A DNA stretch of 51,951 nucleotides from Lachnospiraceae bacterium (GCA_009911035.1 QXWO01000044.1:1-51951), one strand, 5' to 3'. Counted from the first letter of the stretch, positions 1-9,200 are shown. Numbers and translations: made by a program. The notes: generated by a model from the sequence alone, not told the origin.

Positions 1-102
1 TTATATCACCGTTTTCGTTTAGGGAAAAGTTTGTTGCGATGCAAGCATCGGGGAATGTACCCTCCTGGGATTCAAAAGTACAAGGAAAAATGGCGTGCAT
101 AG

Positions 103-130
103 AAAAACGACCGCATATGACATGCGGCCG
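103..130 (-). terminator. Intrinsic terminator closing the RiPP precursor operon
   Basis: On the minus strand a 10-bp stem (arms at 121-130 and 108-117, with two G-U pairs) closes a 3-nt loop and is followed by five U residues (103-107). It lies downstream of the precursor gene and is the natural end of that transcription unit. Nothing convincing was seen in 1-102. Confidence 0.75.
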
Positions 131-189
131 TTCATTAGAACTCCATTTTAGATATTTAACCTGTCTACTTGACAGGGGTCACATCATTG

Positions 190-270
190 TGTTTTGTGTC
201 CGTCCTTTCGGACACATCACATCCGTTTTTTGTTTCTAACTAATGATACAAATAAGTTCATAGAAGGGCT
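190..270 (-). repeat. Direct repeat copy A, downstream of precursor
   Basis: This 81-bp segment is nearly identical to 579-660. It carries a perfect 7-bp hairpin (GTGTCCG/CGGACAC, 196-215) and a degenerate copy of the last codons of the export ATPase gene. It suggests a tandem duplication of a unit of about 390 bp, ATPase 3' end plus intergenic hairpin plus precursor, with the second precursor since lost. Confidence 0.85.
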
Positions 271-294
271 AAATCCGTTAATCTCTCTTCAGTT

Positions 295-564
295 TCAATA
301 GCGGAGCTGGAACGGGGACTGCGGCTGGTTTTTCTTCTCATCATCAGGGCCAACCCTCCTGGGCCCCCGAATCCCAGTTCCTGGCTTCGTCAGCTGTGTG
401 GCAAACCGTTCTCTATACGTCGTATCCGCTCCGCCTATTGCGCCTTTCCGGATCGTAATACCTCCGCCTGCTGCGCCTTCCAGCTCTGCATCATTTAACG
501 CCAACGCTTCTCCTTTCAGCAAACTTTCCTTCATTTCCACTTTTTCTACTGCTTTTTTCTTCAT
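295..564 (-). CDS. Ribosomal peptide precursor with GG-type leader, cysteine-free core
   Basis: An 89-residue product starting at the ATG at 564, just after GGAGG. Residues 1 to about 34 form a charged leader (MKKKAVEKVEMKESLL) ending in LNDAELEGAAGG, the pattern of double-glycine leaders removed by peptidase-type ABC exporters. The remaining roughly 55 residues are rich in Gly, Arg, Pro and Thr, contain no cysteine, and end in QLRY. The lack of cysteine argues against a lanthipeptide, sactipeptide or thiopeptide; no modification enzyme is in the window. The gene lies directly behind a broken NHLP-type ATPase gene and a HlyD-like gene, which supports the RiPP reading. Family membership is inferred from leader pattern and neighbours. 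The reading frame looks intact, but export from this locus probably is not. Confidence 0.6.
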   Translation of the reverse strand: MKKKAVEKVEMKESLLKGEALALNDAELEGAAGGGITIRKGAIGGADTTYRERFATQLTKPGTGIRGPRRVGPDDEKKNQPQSPFQLRY

Positions 565-578
565 TTTTCCTCCATTCC

Positions 579-660
579 TGTTTTGTGTCCGTCCTTTCGG
601 ACACATCACATCCGTTTTTTTGTTTCTATCTATTGATACAAAGAAGTTCATGGAAGGGCT
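579..660 (-). repeat. Direct repeat copy B, between export ATPase and precursor
   Basis: This 82-bp partner of 190-270 spans the last codons of the export ATPase remnant, its stop and the intergenic hairpin at 585-604 (7-bp perfect stem, AAAGGA loop on the minus strand). It sits just upstream of the precursor ribosome binding site and could act as an RNA processing or attenuation hairpin. Confidence 0.85.
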
Positions 661-1311
661 TGCCATCCAGTCTCTGCCTTGCAATCAATCCCGCAAAGTA
701 TCCGTTCTTTTCCATGAGTTCCTCATAATTACCATCCTCTATGATCTTCCCTTTCTCCAGCACAATGATCCGGTCACACTGGCGGATCGTGGACAGTCTG
801 TGGGCAATCACAATGCGTGTGCAATTAAGTCCGTCCAGAGACTGTGACACCTTTTTCTGGGTCAGATTGTCTAGGGCGCTGGTGGCTTCGTCCAGCAGAA
901 GGATCTTTGGTCTGAGCGCTATGGCCCTTGCGATCAGCAAACGCTGTCTCTGCCCCCCTGAGATTCCACCCTGCCCTTCAGAGATCACGGTATGCATCCC
1001 CATAGGCATACGCCGGATATCCTCCGCAATACCGGCAAGTTCCGCCGCTTCCCAGACGTTTCAAACCCAAGCAGAAGCCTGAGCAGAGTAGACTTCCCAC
1101 ACCCACTGGCCCCAACCAATGCCACATACTGACCCGGCCTTATTTTCAGGGAAAGGTCATCCACCACAAGAGGCATGCTCTCCTGAGAACGGAAGGATAC
1201 ATTGCCAAACTCTATGCCGCCCGAAAAGCGCGTCACCATCTGCTTGCCCTCCGGCACCTTTGCATACCCTCTGCTCACCGGACATTTCTGTGCATTTTTA
1301 TGTAAAATCAT
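626..1311 (-). pseudogene. Truncated NHLP-type bacteriocin export ABC ATPase
   Basis: Only the nucleotide-binding domain remains. Going 5' to 3' on minus, a Walker A (GASGCGKST) lies at about 1085-1110. The frame then breaks near 1047-1060: the sequence jumps from LLLGFE directly into [15 protein letters not shown] in another frame, losing about 60-70 residues with the Q-loop. Downstream are the ABC signature ISGGQRQRL, Walker B ILLLDEATS and the H-loop IAHRLST. The membrane domain is missing altogether. Wording such as [18 protein letters not shown] is typical, from memory, of the NHLP/NHLM export ATPase family. The gene cannot make a working exporter. Confidence 0.85.
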
Positions 1312-1346
1312 CTGTCTTCTCCCATGTGTGCCTGAAAATCATTTGA

Positions 1347-1820
1347 TCAGTTGAATAGAAAAGAGGCCGGCGCAATACGTTCCACAACCACTTCTGTCTC
1401 ATAAACGCCGTCCGCAAGTCCCGTATCAGCCACGGCCGCATAAACCCATTCCCCCTCTGCAAAGCCGCCTATATGCATGGCGTAAGGCGTAAGCAGACCG
1501 GAAGCCTCCATGGGCTCATCGGAAACCGATAAAATGGGATACCCTTTTCCCTTTATCTCCACCTCCATTCCGGCGGCGATCTGCTCCCTGTCGGCTTCCC
1601 TTATATAGCAGAAAATGGTTCCGTCCTTTACCACAGCAGGGGCTTTTATTACCGTGTCCAGCCGACCGAAAATCCCCCAGACACACACACCTGCCAGCAA
1701 AAGAACCACTGCCCCCATCACCATCCACATGCCCGGGCTTGTAACTCTGATGTAATCATCTAACTGCTCGGGGGCAGACACCCGTTCCATGCTCTTGTCC
1801 CTGAAAATCTTTTCTTCCAT
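1347..1820 (-). CDS. Short HlyD-like NHLP bacteriocin secretion protein
   Basis: A 157-residue protein: a cytoplasmic N-terminus (MEEKIFRDKSMERVSAPEQL), one membrane segment at about 32-52 (MWMVMGAVVLLLAGVCVWG), then an extracytoplasmic part with a biotinyl-lipoyl-like beta segment ending near VVVERIAPASF. The opening RVSAPEQLDDYI is characteristic of the HlyD-like adaptor of NHLP bacteriocin systems. Family members are often longer, about 260 residues, but short ones lacking the coiled-coil hairpin also occur in Clostridia, so this may be full length. The start is supported by AAGGA. It would work with the ATPase whose remnant follows 35 bp downstream, so it is probably an orphan now. Confidence 0.7.
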   Translation of the reverse strand: MEEKIFRDKSMERVSAPEQLDDYIRVTSPGMWMVMGAVVLLLAGVCVWGIFGRLDTVIKAPAVVKDGTIFCYIREADREQIAAGMEVEIKGKGYPILSVSDEPMEASGLLTPYAMHIGGFAEGEWVYAAVADTGLADGVYETEVVVERIAPASFLFN

Positions 1821-2171
1821 CTTTATCCTTTCTGAGCTGCCTTTTGCAAAGTGAAAGATTTGACAACTCTATCTGATAATTATCATACCATATAACATGC
1901 CTGTTTTTTCTGTCTGGGAACACTTCGCATTTTTTTAGTATCATTTGCATCTTTTAAGTCTCTTGTATTTATTTACTGGTCGATTGCAAGTCGGCTTTCC
2001 CGTTTTTTCTTTCCTTTCTGTGCTATAATCTCCTTATGACAGGGTAAAAATGCGTACAAAAACCGGACGTCACTTTTGTCTTACAAATTTTGTAAGCCAA
2101 AATCCACGCCTCATCCGATCCTTATTCCCAGTCGGCGGTCTGTGTCTGTTTTTTAGTTTCTCTCTGCCCTG
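1821..2171. other. Intergenic stretch beside the IS30 remnant
   Basis: AT-rich sequence between the HlyD-like gene and the transposase remnant. A 17-bp near-palindrome (CTTACAAATTTTGTAAG) sits at about 2080-2096 and may be part of the right end of the former IS30 element. I could not find a matching inverted repeat on the other side, where the element is truncated. No gene is visible. Confidence 0.4.
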
Positions 2172-2650
2172 TTACTTCCGGAGAAGTCCCGGCGTGAGGT
2201 TGATGGTTGCTGCATCAACCTCATGACATCCTAACTTCTGCGCCAGTTCTTCCCCGTAATAAAAGCAGAATGCTTCATACGGGCTCTTCCCGTTCAGTTT
2301 CTTCCTCCGATACGAATTGACGTGATCCATCATCCGGTCGATATCCGCCTGCGTCAGTTCATCAAAACTCTTTCCCTTCGGCACTACCCTCCGGATAAAT
2401 TCATGCCCTACTTCGATCTCTGCTTTCTGGCAGGGCGCACTTGGATTGCAGTAGTATATCCTCGTCCTTTGGAATCCCTTCCCGTCCGGTCCGTTCTCAA
2501 TGCACTTCGGGTTGGAGAACTCACTCCCGTTGTCCGTCAGTATCACCGGGAACAGCACTTTCCCGCCTTTGCCCCCAATCACTGAATCCATCTGCACCAC
2601 AGCCGTGCCCGGATGCTGCTCCATGTATACCTCGTAATCATGGTGGTAAG
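2172..2650 (-). mobile_element. IS30-family transposase 3' remnant with internal deletion
   Basis: The C-terminal half of an IS30-type DDE transposase. It shows the first catalytic Asp in VVQMDSV, the second in VILTDNGSEFSNP, and the Glu region in EVGHEFIRRVVPKG, followed by NSYRRKKLNGKSPYEAF. Between KGGKVL and FPVILTDN (near 2553) roughly 40-45 residues expected in the family are missing, so the catalytic fold is broken. The N-terminal HTH half is absent: the reading frame continues without a stop into a sensor kinase fragment, with the junction near 2649. It is a dead insertion sequence fused in frame to a host gene. No terminal inverted repeat pair or target duplication was found. Confidence 0.88.
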
Positions 2651-3091
2651 TCCTTTTTCTCTGACGGTCCAGATTTTCGGATATGGATTGGTACATTGCT
2701 GTCTCATATTTCACCCGTTCCCGGAAAACTTCATCTTCCTTCCGCTCGATTTCCCTTTCCATTATTTCATTGATCAGATAATACACTACATAATCTATGA
2801 CCAATATAGTCAATGCAAAGTACAAAAATGAGTCGCCATAAGGGCGCACCTTTGCCGCAATTCCTGTAAATGCCACAAACGTGATAAAGGTGCTGATAAA
2901 TAAAATTCCCCACTCCCGGTTCGTAAGCACATAAAAGGCTTTTCCCTCATTATTTTTCCCATCACTAAAATACCGATAAACAGCATCCTCCTGCTTGCCA
3001 TTATGGCGGCGTCACCTCCCACGGGATTTCGCATATTCCAGCCCATAAGCGGAAAAACGTTCCCCAAAGCAAGCACAGACAGATATTTCAT
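2649..3091 (-). pseudogene. AgrC/LytTR-type sensor histidine kinase, 5' fragment
   Basis: The beginning of a GHKL-type sensor kinase. The ATG at 3091 overlaps the stop of the response regulator remnant (ATGA). After a short N-terminal part the frame shifts near 2950: MLFIGILVMGK is in one frame, and NNEGKAFYVLTNREWGILF continues in another. Two membrane segments follow (about 2870-2920 and 2785-2830), then the linker SISENLDRQRKRT that normally precedes the phospho-acceptor His motif. At that point the sequence passes into IS30 transposase, so the His box and ATPase domain are gone. It cannot signal. Confidence 0.75.
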
Positions 3092-3240
3092 GACAGCTTC
3101 CCCTTCATCCTGATATATGACCGCTCAATATCTTTATAATATCTTTTGGAAATGCTCAGCGTTATTCCGTTTTCCATAGACGCTGTATACCTTTCAACAT
3201 TTTTCACATACCGGATATCACATATGGCTATACAAATCAT
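3088..3240 (-). pseudogene. LytTR response regulator collapsed to 50 codons
   Basis: The ATG at 3240 overlaps the stop of the YkvA-like gene (ATGA), and its own TGA overlaps the kinase start. The first eight residues (MICIAICD) match the start of an AgrA/LytTR receiver domain, normally followed by DE. The rest (IRYVKNVERYTASMENG to SYIRMKGKLS) resembles the end of the LytTR DNA-binding domain. An in-frame deletion of about 180-190 codons joined the two ends. The reading frame is open and keeps both translational couplings, so a 50-residue peptide could still be made, without the phosphorylation site and most of the DNA-binding fold. Confidence 0.65.
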
Positions 3241-4004
3241 TCCGCCCTTCTCCCTGCCCACCGTAAATTTTCGTCAAAGTCCCGTTCAAGATAGGTACGC
3301 TTCCTGCTTCCGTTCATCCATCTTATATTTTCCCGGATAATTGTTTCATCCAAAATGCTTATAATATCCTCCGTATCTTCCACATCAAGTTCAGCTAAAG
3401 CCATCACCGGAACATTTATCACCTTTTCAATACATTCTGCCGGGGATCCGCACTCCTGCTCCATCGCCACAAGCATCCTGATCGTATTATTTTCACATAC
3501 AATAACTGCCGCTAAATATCCGTCCCCTATGACTTCTGCCAGTTCTTCCGCAAATACCTGCATGAAAGAATCCAGCGCATTTTTTCTGTTCTTTTCTTTC
3601 CACATACGGTATTTTTCCAGATCCCTGTCCACTCCAAAGTTCAAAACGGAAAGCACAATGGCTGCATCATCCATATATCCTATCACTGGTATCACATCTG
3701 GAATGATATTGACCGGGCTAAGCAGATAGACCAAAGCGGCAACGATGGAAACGATCGTTCCGGCAGGGACGTCGCAGTATTCCTTCTTTACATAAGAGTC
3801 AGCCAGTTCAGCCATGCAGACGATATCATCGATCATTCCTCCCAATACAGGAATCTTTTCAGCCTTTTTGGCAAATGCTTCAAATTTTTCTATAAATTTA
3901 GTCCATCTGCCAGCATCCTCAATTATGGCGATTGCCTCGTTATCGTTTGCATGTAACGCTGCGTGCAATTCTTCTTTTGAAAAGTCTGTTTTGTACTTTT
4001 TCAT
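3237..4004 (-). CDS. YkvA-like (DUF1232) protein
   Basis: A 255-residue protein starting at 4004 behind GGAGG. Residues about 85-130 carry the DUF1232/YkvA signature, a membrane-associated hairpin with LLSPVNIIPDVIPVIGYMDD. The N-terminal part is charged (KYKTDFSKEELHAALHAND), and the C-terminal 120 residues are a soluble region without a family I recognise. The biochemical role of YkvA proteins is not established. The gene heads a translationally coupled group with the LytTR remnant and kinase remnant (ATGA overlaps). It may be an accessory of that system or a neighbour joined by chance. It looks intact. Confidence 0.75.
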   Translation of the reverse strand: MKKYKTDFSKEELHAALHANDNEAIAIIEDAGRWTKFIEKFEAFAKKAEKIPVLGGMIDDIVCMAELADSYVKKEYCDVPAGTIVSIVAALVYLLSPVNIIPDVIPVIGYMDDAAIVLSVLNFGVDRDLEKYRMWKEKNRKNALDSFMQVFAEELAEVIGDGYLAAVIVCENNTIRMLVAMEQECGSPAECIEKVINVPVMALAELDVEDTEDIISILDETIIRENIRWMNGSRKRTYLERDFDENLRWAGRRAE

Positions 4005-4057
4005 ATGTCCTCCACTTCAGGCCAGACTCTTTGCTCCATGGCATTTCCCATGATCCC

Positions 4058-4384
4058 TTATTCCTCCTTGCGGTACTTCTTCTCTATCACCGTCACATAC
4101 ACCACCATGACGCCGATTGCCTCTGCCATGCATCCCAGAATAGAAAATATTACGTACGGGGAATTCTTCCCCGTCAGAAGCGGAACCCCCAGCAGGATAA
4201 AAACAATTCCAAATACGCACCAAAGTTTTCCTACGGCACGGTTATATGCTTTTACATCCTTTACCTTAAACATTTCCGCATTTGCCCAAAATCCAAAGGG
4301 CAGGGCTTTCTTTGTAAAACAGGCATAAATTCCATAAATGGTAAAAATACTGCCCATTCCGCCCCATATTATAAACGCTGTCAT
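4058..4384 (-). CDS. Small membrane protein, three predicted helices
   Basis: A 108-residue product with the start placed at 4384, where GAAGGAGGAAG lies about 6 nt upstream. Hydrophobic segments at about 2-20, 52-70 and 77-98 suggest three membrane helices, with a central loop FWANAEMFKVKDVKAYNRAVG and a charged end EKKYRKEE. The layout recalls DUF3784/SdpI-type small membrane proteins (helix, Tyr-Asn-containing loop, two helices), but I do not claim that family. It lies 53 bp upstream of the YkvA-like gene in the same direction and is probably cotranscribed with it. Confidence 0.6.
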   Translation of the reverse strand: MTAFIIWGGMGSIFTIYGIYACFTKKALPFGFWANAEMFKVKDVKAYNRAVGKLWCVFGIVFILLGVPLLTGKNSPYVIFSILGCMAEAIGVMVVYVTVIEKKYRKEE

Positions 4385-4748
4385 TTCTGCTTCCTCCTTC
4401 CGGCAGTCCTTTGAAAATCCTGACCAGAGCGTGTTTGAACAGGCATTTCCATCATCTGCACACCCTGCTTTACATGATATTTGCCCAAAATCCAGGCGGC
4501 ACAGCCTGCTATGCACCCTTCATTTGGCAACGCATTTATGCTTTTATTTATTTTACTACTTTTTTCGATAAATGGCTTTAATTATTTTTACTAACTTAAT
4601 GGTTGATAAAATAAGACCGGGAATCTGTTTTTAGCTCCCCGGCCTCCGGTTTCGTTTATGCTGCTCGTTCTGCTTTCTTTTTTACATGGTCAAGTGGAAC
4701 CCTGCTTATTCCAAATTTTTTCTAGTGTCAAAGTAACTGGGAATCCAC
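4385..4748. other. Intergenic stretch between accessory island and gltD
   Basis: It contains the gltD terminator (4606-4644) and, on minus at about 4656-4717, a 20-codon open end (KFGISRVPLDHVKKKAERAA then stop) that looks like the tail of a lost gene which I cannot identify. The rest is AT-rich, with no start codon plus ribosome binding site for an intact gene. Confidence 0.4.
4606..4644 (-). terminator. Intrinsic terminator, likely end of gltBD operon
   Basis: On the minus strand a GC-rich stem (arms 4636-4644 and 4615-4623, with G-U pairs) is followed by UUAUUUUAU. It lies about 105 nt past the gltD stop, in the right orientation. Confidence 0.65.
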
Positions 4749-6239
4749 TTACTGTATCATCAGGTTGGTATACCCCATCAGGCTTTCATCCACAGCCCTT
4801 GCTGCCTCTCTCCCTTCCCGAATGGCCCACACCACAAGGGACTGTCCCCGGTGCATATCCCCGGCAGTAAACACATTTTTTACATTGGTCTCATAGGCGC
4901 CAGGCAGGGTGTTTACATTGGTCCGCTGGTTTACCTCCACCTTGAAGGCATCTGTCACATATTTCTGGCTGCCTGTAAAACCTGCCGCAATGAGGACAAT
5001 TTCCGCCGGAAGAGTCTGTTCGGAACCGGCAGTCTCCTTCCACACCATCCGCCCTGCCTCATCCTTCTCCCAAGACAGCTTCACGATTTTTACAGCCTTC
5101 AGCTTCCCGCTTTTATCTTTCACAAACTCCTTTACGGTGGATTCATAAATTCTGGGATCATGGCCGAACACCGCTATGGCTTCCTCCTGTCCATAATCTG
5201 TTTTGCAGACTTTTGGCCACTGGGGCCAGGGATTGTCTTCGGCCCGTTCATCCGGTGCTTTCGGCATCATCTCAATCTGGGTCACAGATTTACACCCCTG
5301 ACGGATGCTGGTGCCCACGCAGTCGTTTCCGGTATCCCCTCCGCCGATGATCACTACATTTTTTTCTTTTGTATTCACGAAATTTCCGTCTTGAAAAGCA
5401 GAGTCAAGAAGGCTCTTTGTGTTTGCCTTTAAAAAGTCCACGGCAAAATAGATTCCCTTGGCATCCCTGCCCGGAACGTTAATATCCCGGGGACTGGAGG
5501 CGCCGCAGGCAAGTATCACCCGATCGAAATCTTTCAGCAGCTTTTCCGCCTTGACCTCTCTCCCCACGTCGGTTCCTGTCACAAAGGTGACACCTTCCTT
5601 TTCCATCACGTTCACTTTCCGCTCCACAATATGCTTTTCCAGTTTCATATTGGGGATTCCATACATAAGGAGACCGCCGATTCTGTCGGAACGTTCAAAT
5701 ACCGTAACGCTGTGGCCCCGTTTGTTTAACTGGTCTGCCGCCGCAAGGCCGGAAGGGCCGCTTCCCACCACAGCTACAGTTTTTCCTGTCCTTATTTTGG
5801 GCGGTTTCGGTACCGCATACCCCTTGGCATAGGCATGTTCAATGATGGCATATTCATTTTCTCTGGTGGCCACCGGTTCACCGTTCAGGCCGCAGGTACA
5901 GGCCGCCTCACACAGAGCCGGGCACACCCGGGACGTAAATTCCGGGAAATTATTCGTCTTTACCAGGCGTTTGTACGCCTGTTCCCAGTTTCCTGTATAA
6001 ACCAGGTCATTCCATTCCGGCACCAGATTGTGCAAAGGACATCCGCTGGTCATGCCGCAGAGGGTCATCCCCGACTGGCAGAAAGGCACCCCGCACTCCA
6101 TGCAGCGTGCCCCCTGAAGCTGCTGCTTTTCCATGGAAAGATGTTCATGGAATTCGTTAAAATTTCTGATTCTGTCCTTAGGTACTATGTCCTTTGGCAC
6201 TTCGCGTTTATACTCCATAAATCCTGTTGGTTTTCCCAT
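4749..6239 (-). CDS. gltD: Glutamate synthase (NADPH) small subunit
   Basis: This 496-residue subunit takes electrons from NADPH through FAD and Fe-S clusters and passes them to the large subunit, which makes two glutamates from glutamine and 2-oxoglutarate. Cysteines 46, 49, 54 and 61-67 (CMECGVPFC, then CGMTSGC) and a second group near 106-117 (CPALCEAACTCG) bind two Fe-S clusters. An FAD-binding GSGPSG is at about 153-158 and the NADPH-binding GGGDTGND at about 295-302. Length is close to the family norm. The start has AGGAG 6 nt upstream, and the ATG lies 2 nt beyond the gltB stop, so the subunits are cotranscribed and probably translationally coupled. Confidence 0.97.
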   Translation of the reverse strand: MGKPTGFMEYKREVPKDIVPKDRIRNFNEFHEHLSMEKQQLQGARCMECGVPFCQSGMTLCGMTSGCPLHNLVPEWNDLVYTGNWEQAYKRLVKTNNFPEFTSRVCPALCEAACTCGLNGEPVATRENEYAIIEHAYAKGYAVPKPPKIRTGKTVAVVGSGPSGLAAADQLNKRGHSVTVFERSDRIGGLLMYGIPNMKLEKHIVERKVNVMEKEGVTFVTGTDVGREVKAEKLLKDFDRVILACGASSPRDINVPGRDAKGIYFAVDFLKANTKSLLDSAFQDGNFVNTKEKNVVIIGGGDTGNDCVGTSIRQGCKSVTQIEMMPKAPDERAEDNPWPQWPKVCKTDYGQEEAIAVFGHDPRIYESTVKEFVKDKSGKLKAVKIVKLSWEKDEAGRMVWKETAGSEQTLPAEIVLIAAGFTGSQKYVTDAFKVEVNQRTNVNTLPGAYETNVKNVFTAGDMHRGQSLVVWAIREGREAARAVDESLMGYTNLMIQ

Positions 6240-6241
6240 CC

Positions 6242-9200
6242 TTAACTCCTTTCCACCTTTTTGACCGCATAAAAAGCTTCGATCTGCGCCTGCTCTGCAC
6301 TAAGCCCCTTTTCCTCCATCTGGACGATGGCGGTAAGCATCTTTTCATAATCGTAGGGGATAATCTTCTTAAACCTTGGCAGATAATCTTTGAAATTATC
6401 CAAAATCATCCTGCCTTTTTTGGAGTTGGTGGCCGCTACATGTTCCTTGATCATTTCCTTCAGTTCCATCACATCATATTTGCTGGTCACCTGACAGGAG
6501 GAAACCATCTCCTTATTCAGACGGATATAAAGGTCGCTGTCTTCATCCAGCACATAGGCAATGCCGCCGCTCATTCCTGCCGCAAAATTCTTGCCCGTAG
6601 GGCCCAGCACCACCACGCGGCCTCCTGTCATGTATTCACAGCCGTGGTCGCCTACGCCCTCCACCACGGCAACAGCGCCGGAGTTGCGGACACAAAACCG
6701 CTCCCCTGCCACGCCGTTAATAAAGGCTTTTCCACTGGTAGCCCCGTAAAGCGCCACATTTCCTATGATAATATTATCTTCCGCTTTAAACCTGCTTCCT
6801 CTGGGGGGATATACGATCAGCCTGCCCCCGGAAAGTCCTTTTCCAAAATAATCATTGCTTTCCCCCGCCAGTTCCAGTGTAAGTCCTTTGGGAATGAATG
6901 CGCCGAAGCTCTGACCTCCTGCGCCGGTACACAGCACCCGGTAGGTATCCTCTTTCAGGTCGTCTCCCAGACGCCTGGTAATCTCTGAACCAAGAATCGT
7001 ACCAAAAGCCCTGTCCGTGTTCTTCACATCCACTTCAATACTGTGCCTTCCCCCTGTGCCCATGGATCTATTGAACTGTTTTAAAAGTACCCTTTCATCC
7101 ATAGTTTCTTCCAGTTTAAAATCATAAACCTGTTTCGGATCAAAGGTCACTTTTTCCCTGCCGCCCACATAAGGGTTGGACAAAATCAGGCTTAAGTCCA
7201 CCTGCTTCTGACTGTCGGTCAGATTTTCTTTTACTTTAAGGAATTCTGTATGCCCTACCAGTTCATCCACGCTGCACACACCCAGCTTCGCCATATATTC
7301 CCGTAGTTCCTGTGCAATAAAGCGCATGAAATTCATGACATATTCCGGTTTTCCCTTAAAATTTTTACGCAGTGCGGGATTCTGGGTTGCCACGCCCACA
7401 GGACAGGTATCCAGATTGCATACACGCATCATGACACAGCCCATTGTCACTAACGGAGCCGTTGCAAAGCCAAACTCCTCCGCCCCCAAAATAGCAGCGA
7501 TGGCAACGTCCCGCCCGCTCATCAGCTTTCCGTCCGTCTCGATCCTCACTTTATTCCTAAGTCCGTTCATGATCAGCGTCTGGTGAGTCTCCGCCAGTCC
7601 CAGCTCCCAGGGCAGCCCTGCATGGTGGATGGAGTTTCTGGGAGCCGCCCCGGTACCGCCGTCATAGCCGGATACCAGAATCACCTGTGCCCCCGCCTTT
7701 GCCACCCCTGCCGCAACGGTTCCCACGCCCGCTTCGGAAACCAGCTTGACACTGATGCGTGCCTCTTTGTTTGCATTTTTTAAGTCGTATATCAGTTCCG
7801 CCAAGTCCTCAATAGAATAAATATCATGATGGGGCGGAGGGGAGATCAGTCCCACGCCGGGGGTGGAATGTCTGGTCTTTGCGATCCACGGATAAACCTT
7901 ACCTCCAGGTAAATGACCGCCCTCGCCGGGTTTGGCTCCCTGCGCCATCTTGATCTGAATCTCATTGGCGCTGACCAGATACCTGCTGGTAACACCAAAC
8001 CGCCCTGATGCCACCTGCTTAATGGCAGAACATCTATTGACTCCATCGGTCACGGTCAGCCTGTCTAATTCTTCGCCCCCTTCCCCGGAATTGGAGCGTC
8101 CGTGGAGACGGTTCATGGCAATTGCCATGGTTTCATGTGCTTCCTTGGAAATGGAGCCATAAGACATAGCCCCTGTCTTGAATCTGGTAACGATTGCCTC
8201 CACGCTTTCCACCTTCTCAATGGGGACACCTTTTTCAGGATAGTTAAAGTCCATAAGCCCCCGGAGGTTTTTGACGGCCCCCTCATCATTGACCCGTGCA
8301 GTGTATTCCTTAAATAACTGGTAATCTCCCCGTCTGGATGATTCCTGTAAAAGGTGGATGACTGCTGGGTCATAAAGATGTTCATCCGCGCCGCTGCGCA
8401 TTTTGTGGTGTCCCAGACTGTCAAGGGTCAGATCATTTTCCAGACCAAGAGGGTCAAAAGCCTGAGAATGGAGCGCGTCTACCTGATTTTCAATGTCCTT
8501 TATGGTAATACCGCCCACACGGCAGACGGTATGGGGGAAATACTTGCGGATCACATCCTTATCAATACCGATTGCCTCAAAGATCTGGGAGCCTTCGTAG
8601 GATTGTATGGTACTGATCCCCATCTTGGATGCTATCTTCACGATACCGTGTATGACCGCATTGTTATAATCCTCCACTGCCGCATAGTAGTCCTTATCCA
8701 GCATATGATTGTCAATCAGTTCCCTGATCGTATCCTGTGCCAGATAGGGATTGACCGCGCAGGCCCCATAGCCCAGCAGGGTAGCAAAATGGTGGACCTC
8801 CCTTGGCTCCCCGGATTCCAGAATGATAGCCACACTGGTTTTCTTTTTCGTCACTACCAGATGACGGTTTAGGGCAGAAACGGCCAGCAGGGAAGGAATC
8901 GCCACGTGATTTTCATCCACGCCCCTGTCGGAGAGGACTATGATATTAACGCCATCCCGGTAAGCACGGTCCACTTCCACAAACAGTCTGTCAATGGCCC
9001 GCTCAAGGCTGGTATTTTTATAATAAATGATGGGGATGACCTCCGCTTTGAATCCGTCTTTTTTCATGCTCTTGATCTTCATCAAATCCGTGTTGGTCAG
9101 TATGGGATTATTTACCCGCAGCATCCTGCAGTTTTTTGGCATCTCTTCCAGAATGTTTCCGTCCGTCCCGATATAAATTGTGGTGGCCGTGACAACTTCC

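Noticed and set aside
39-239. 66-codon plus-strand frame at the left edge
   Set aside because: It reads through the terminator and the repeat hairpin of the minus-strand operon and has no ribosome binding site.
4400-4450. CCAGAGCGTGT word shared with about 43990 and partly with 26560
   Set aside because: The match is only 11-13 bp and the flanks differ; at 26560 it is coding sequence. Too short to call a repeat.
3237-4516. A possible agrBD-type peptide gene accompanying the LytTR system
   Set aside because: No AgrB-like protease or short pre-peptide with a ribosome binding site was found between 3237 and 4748.
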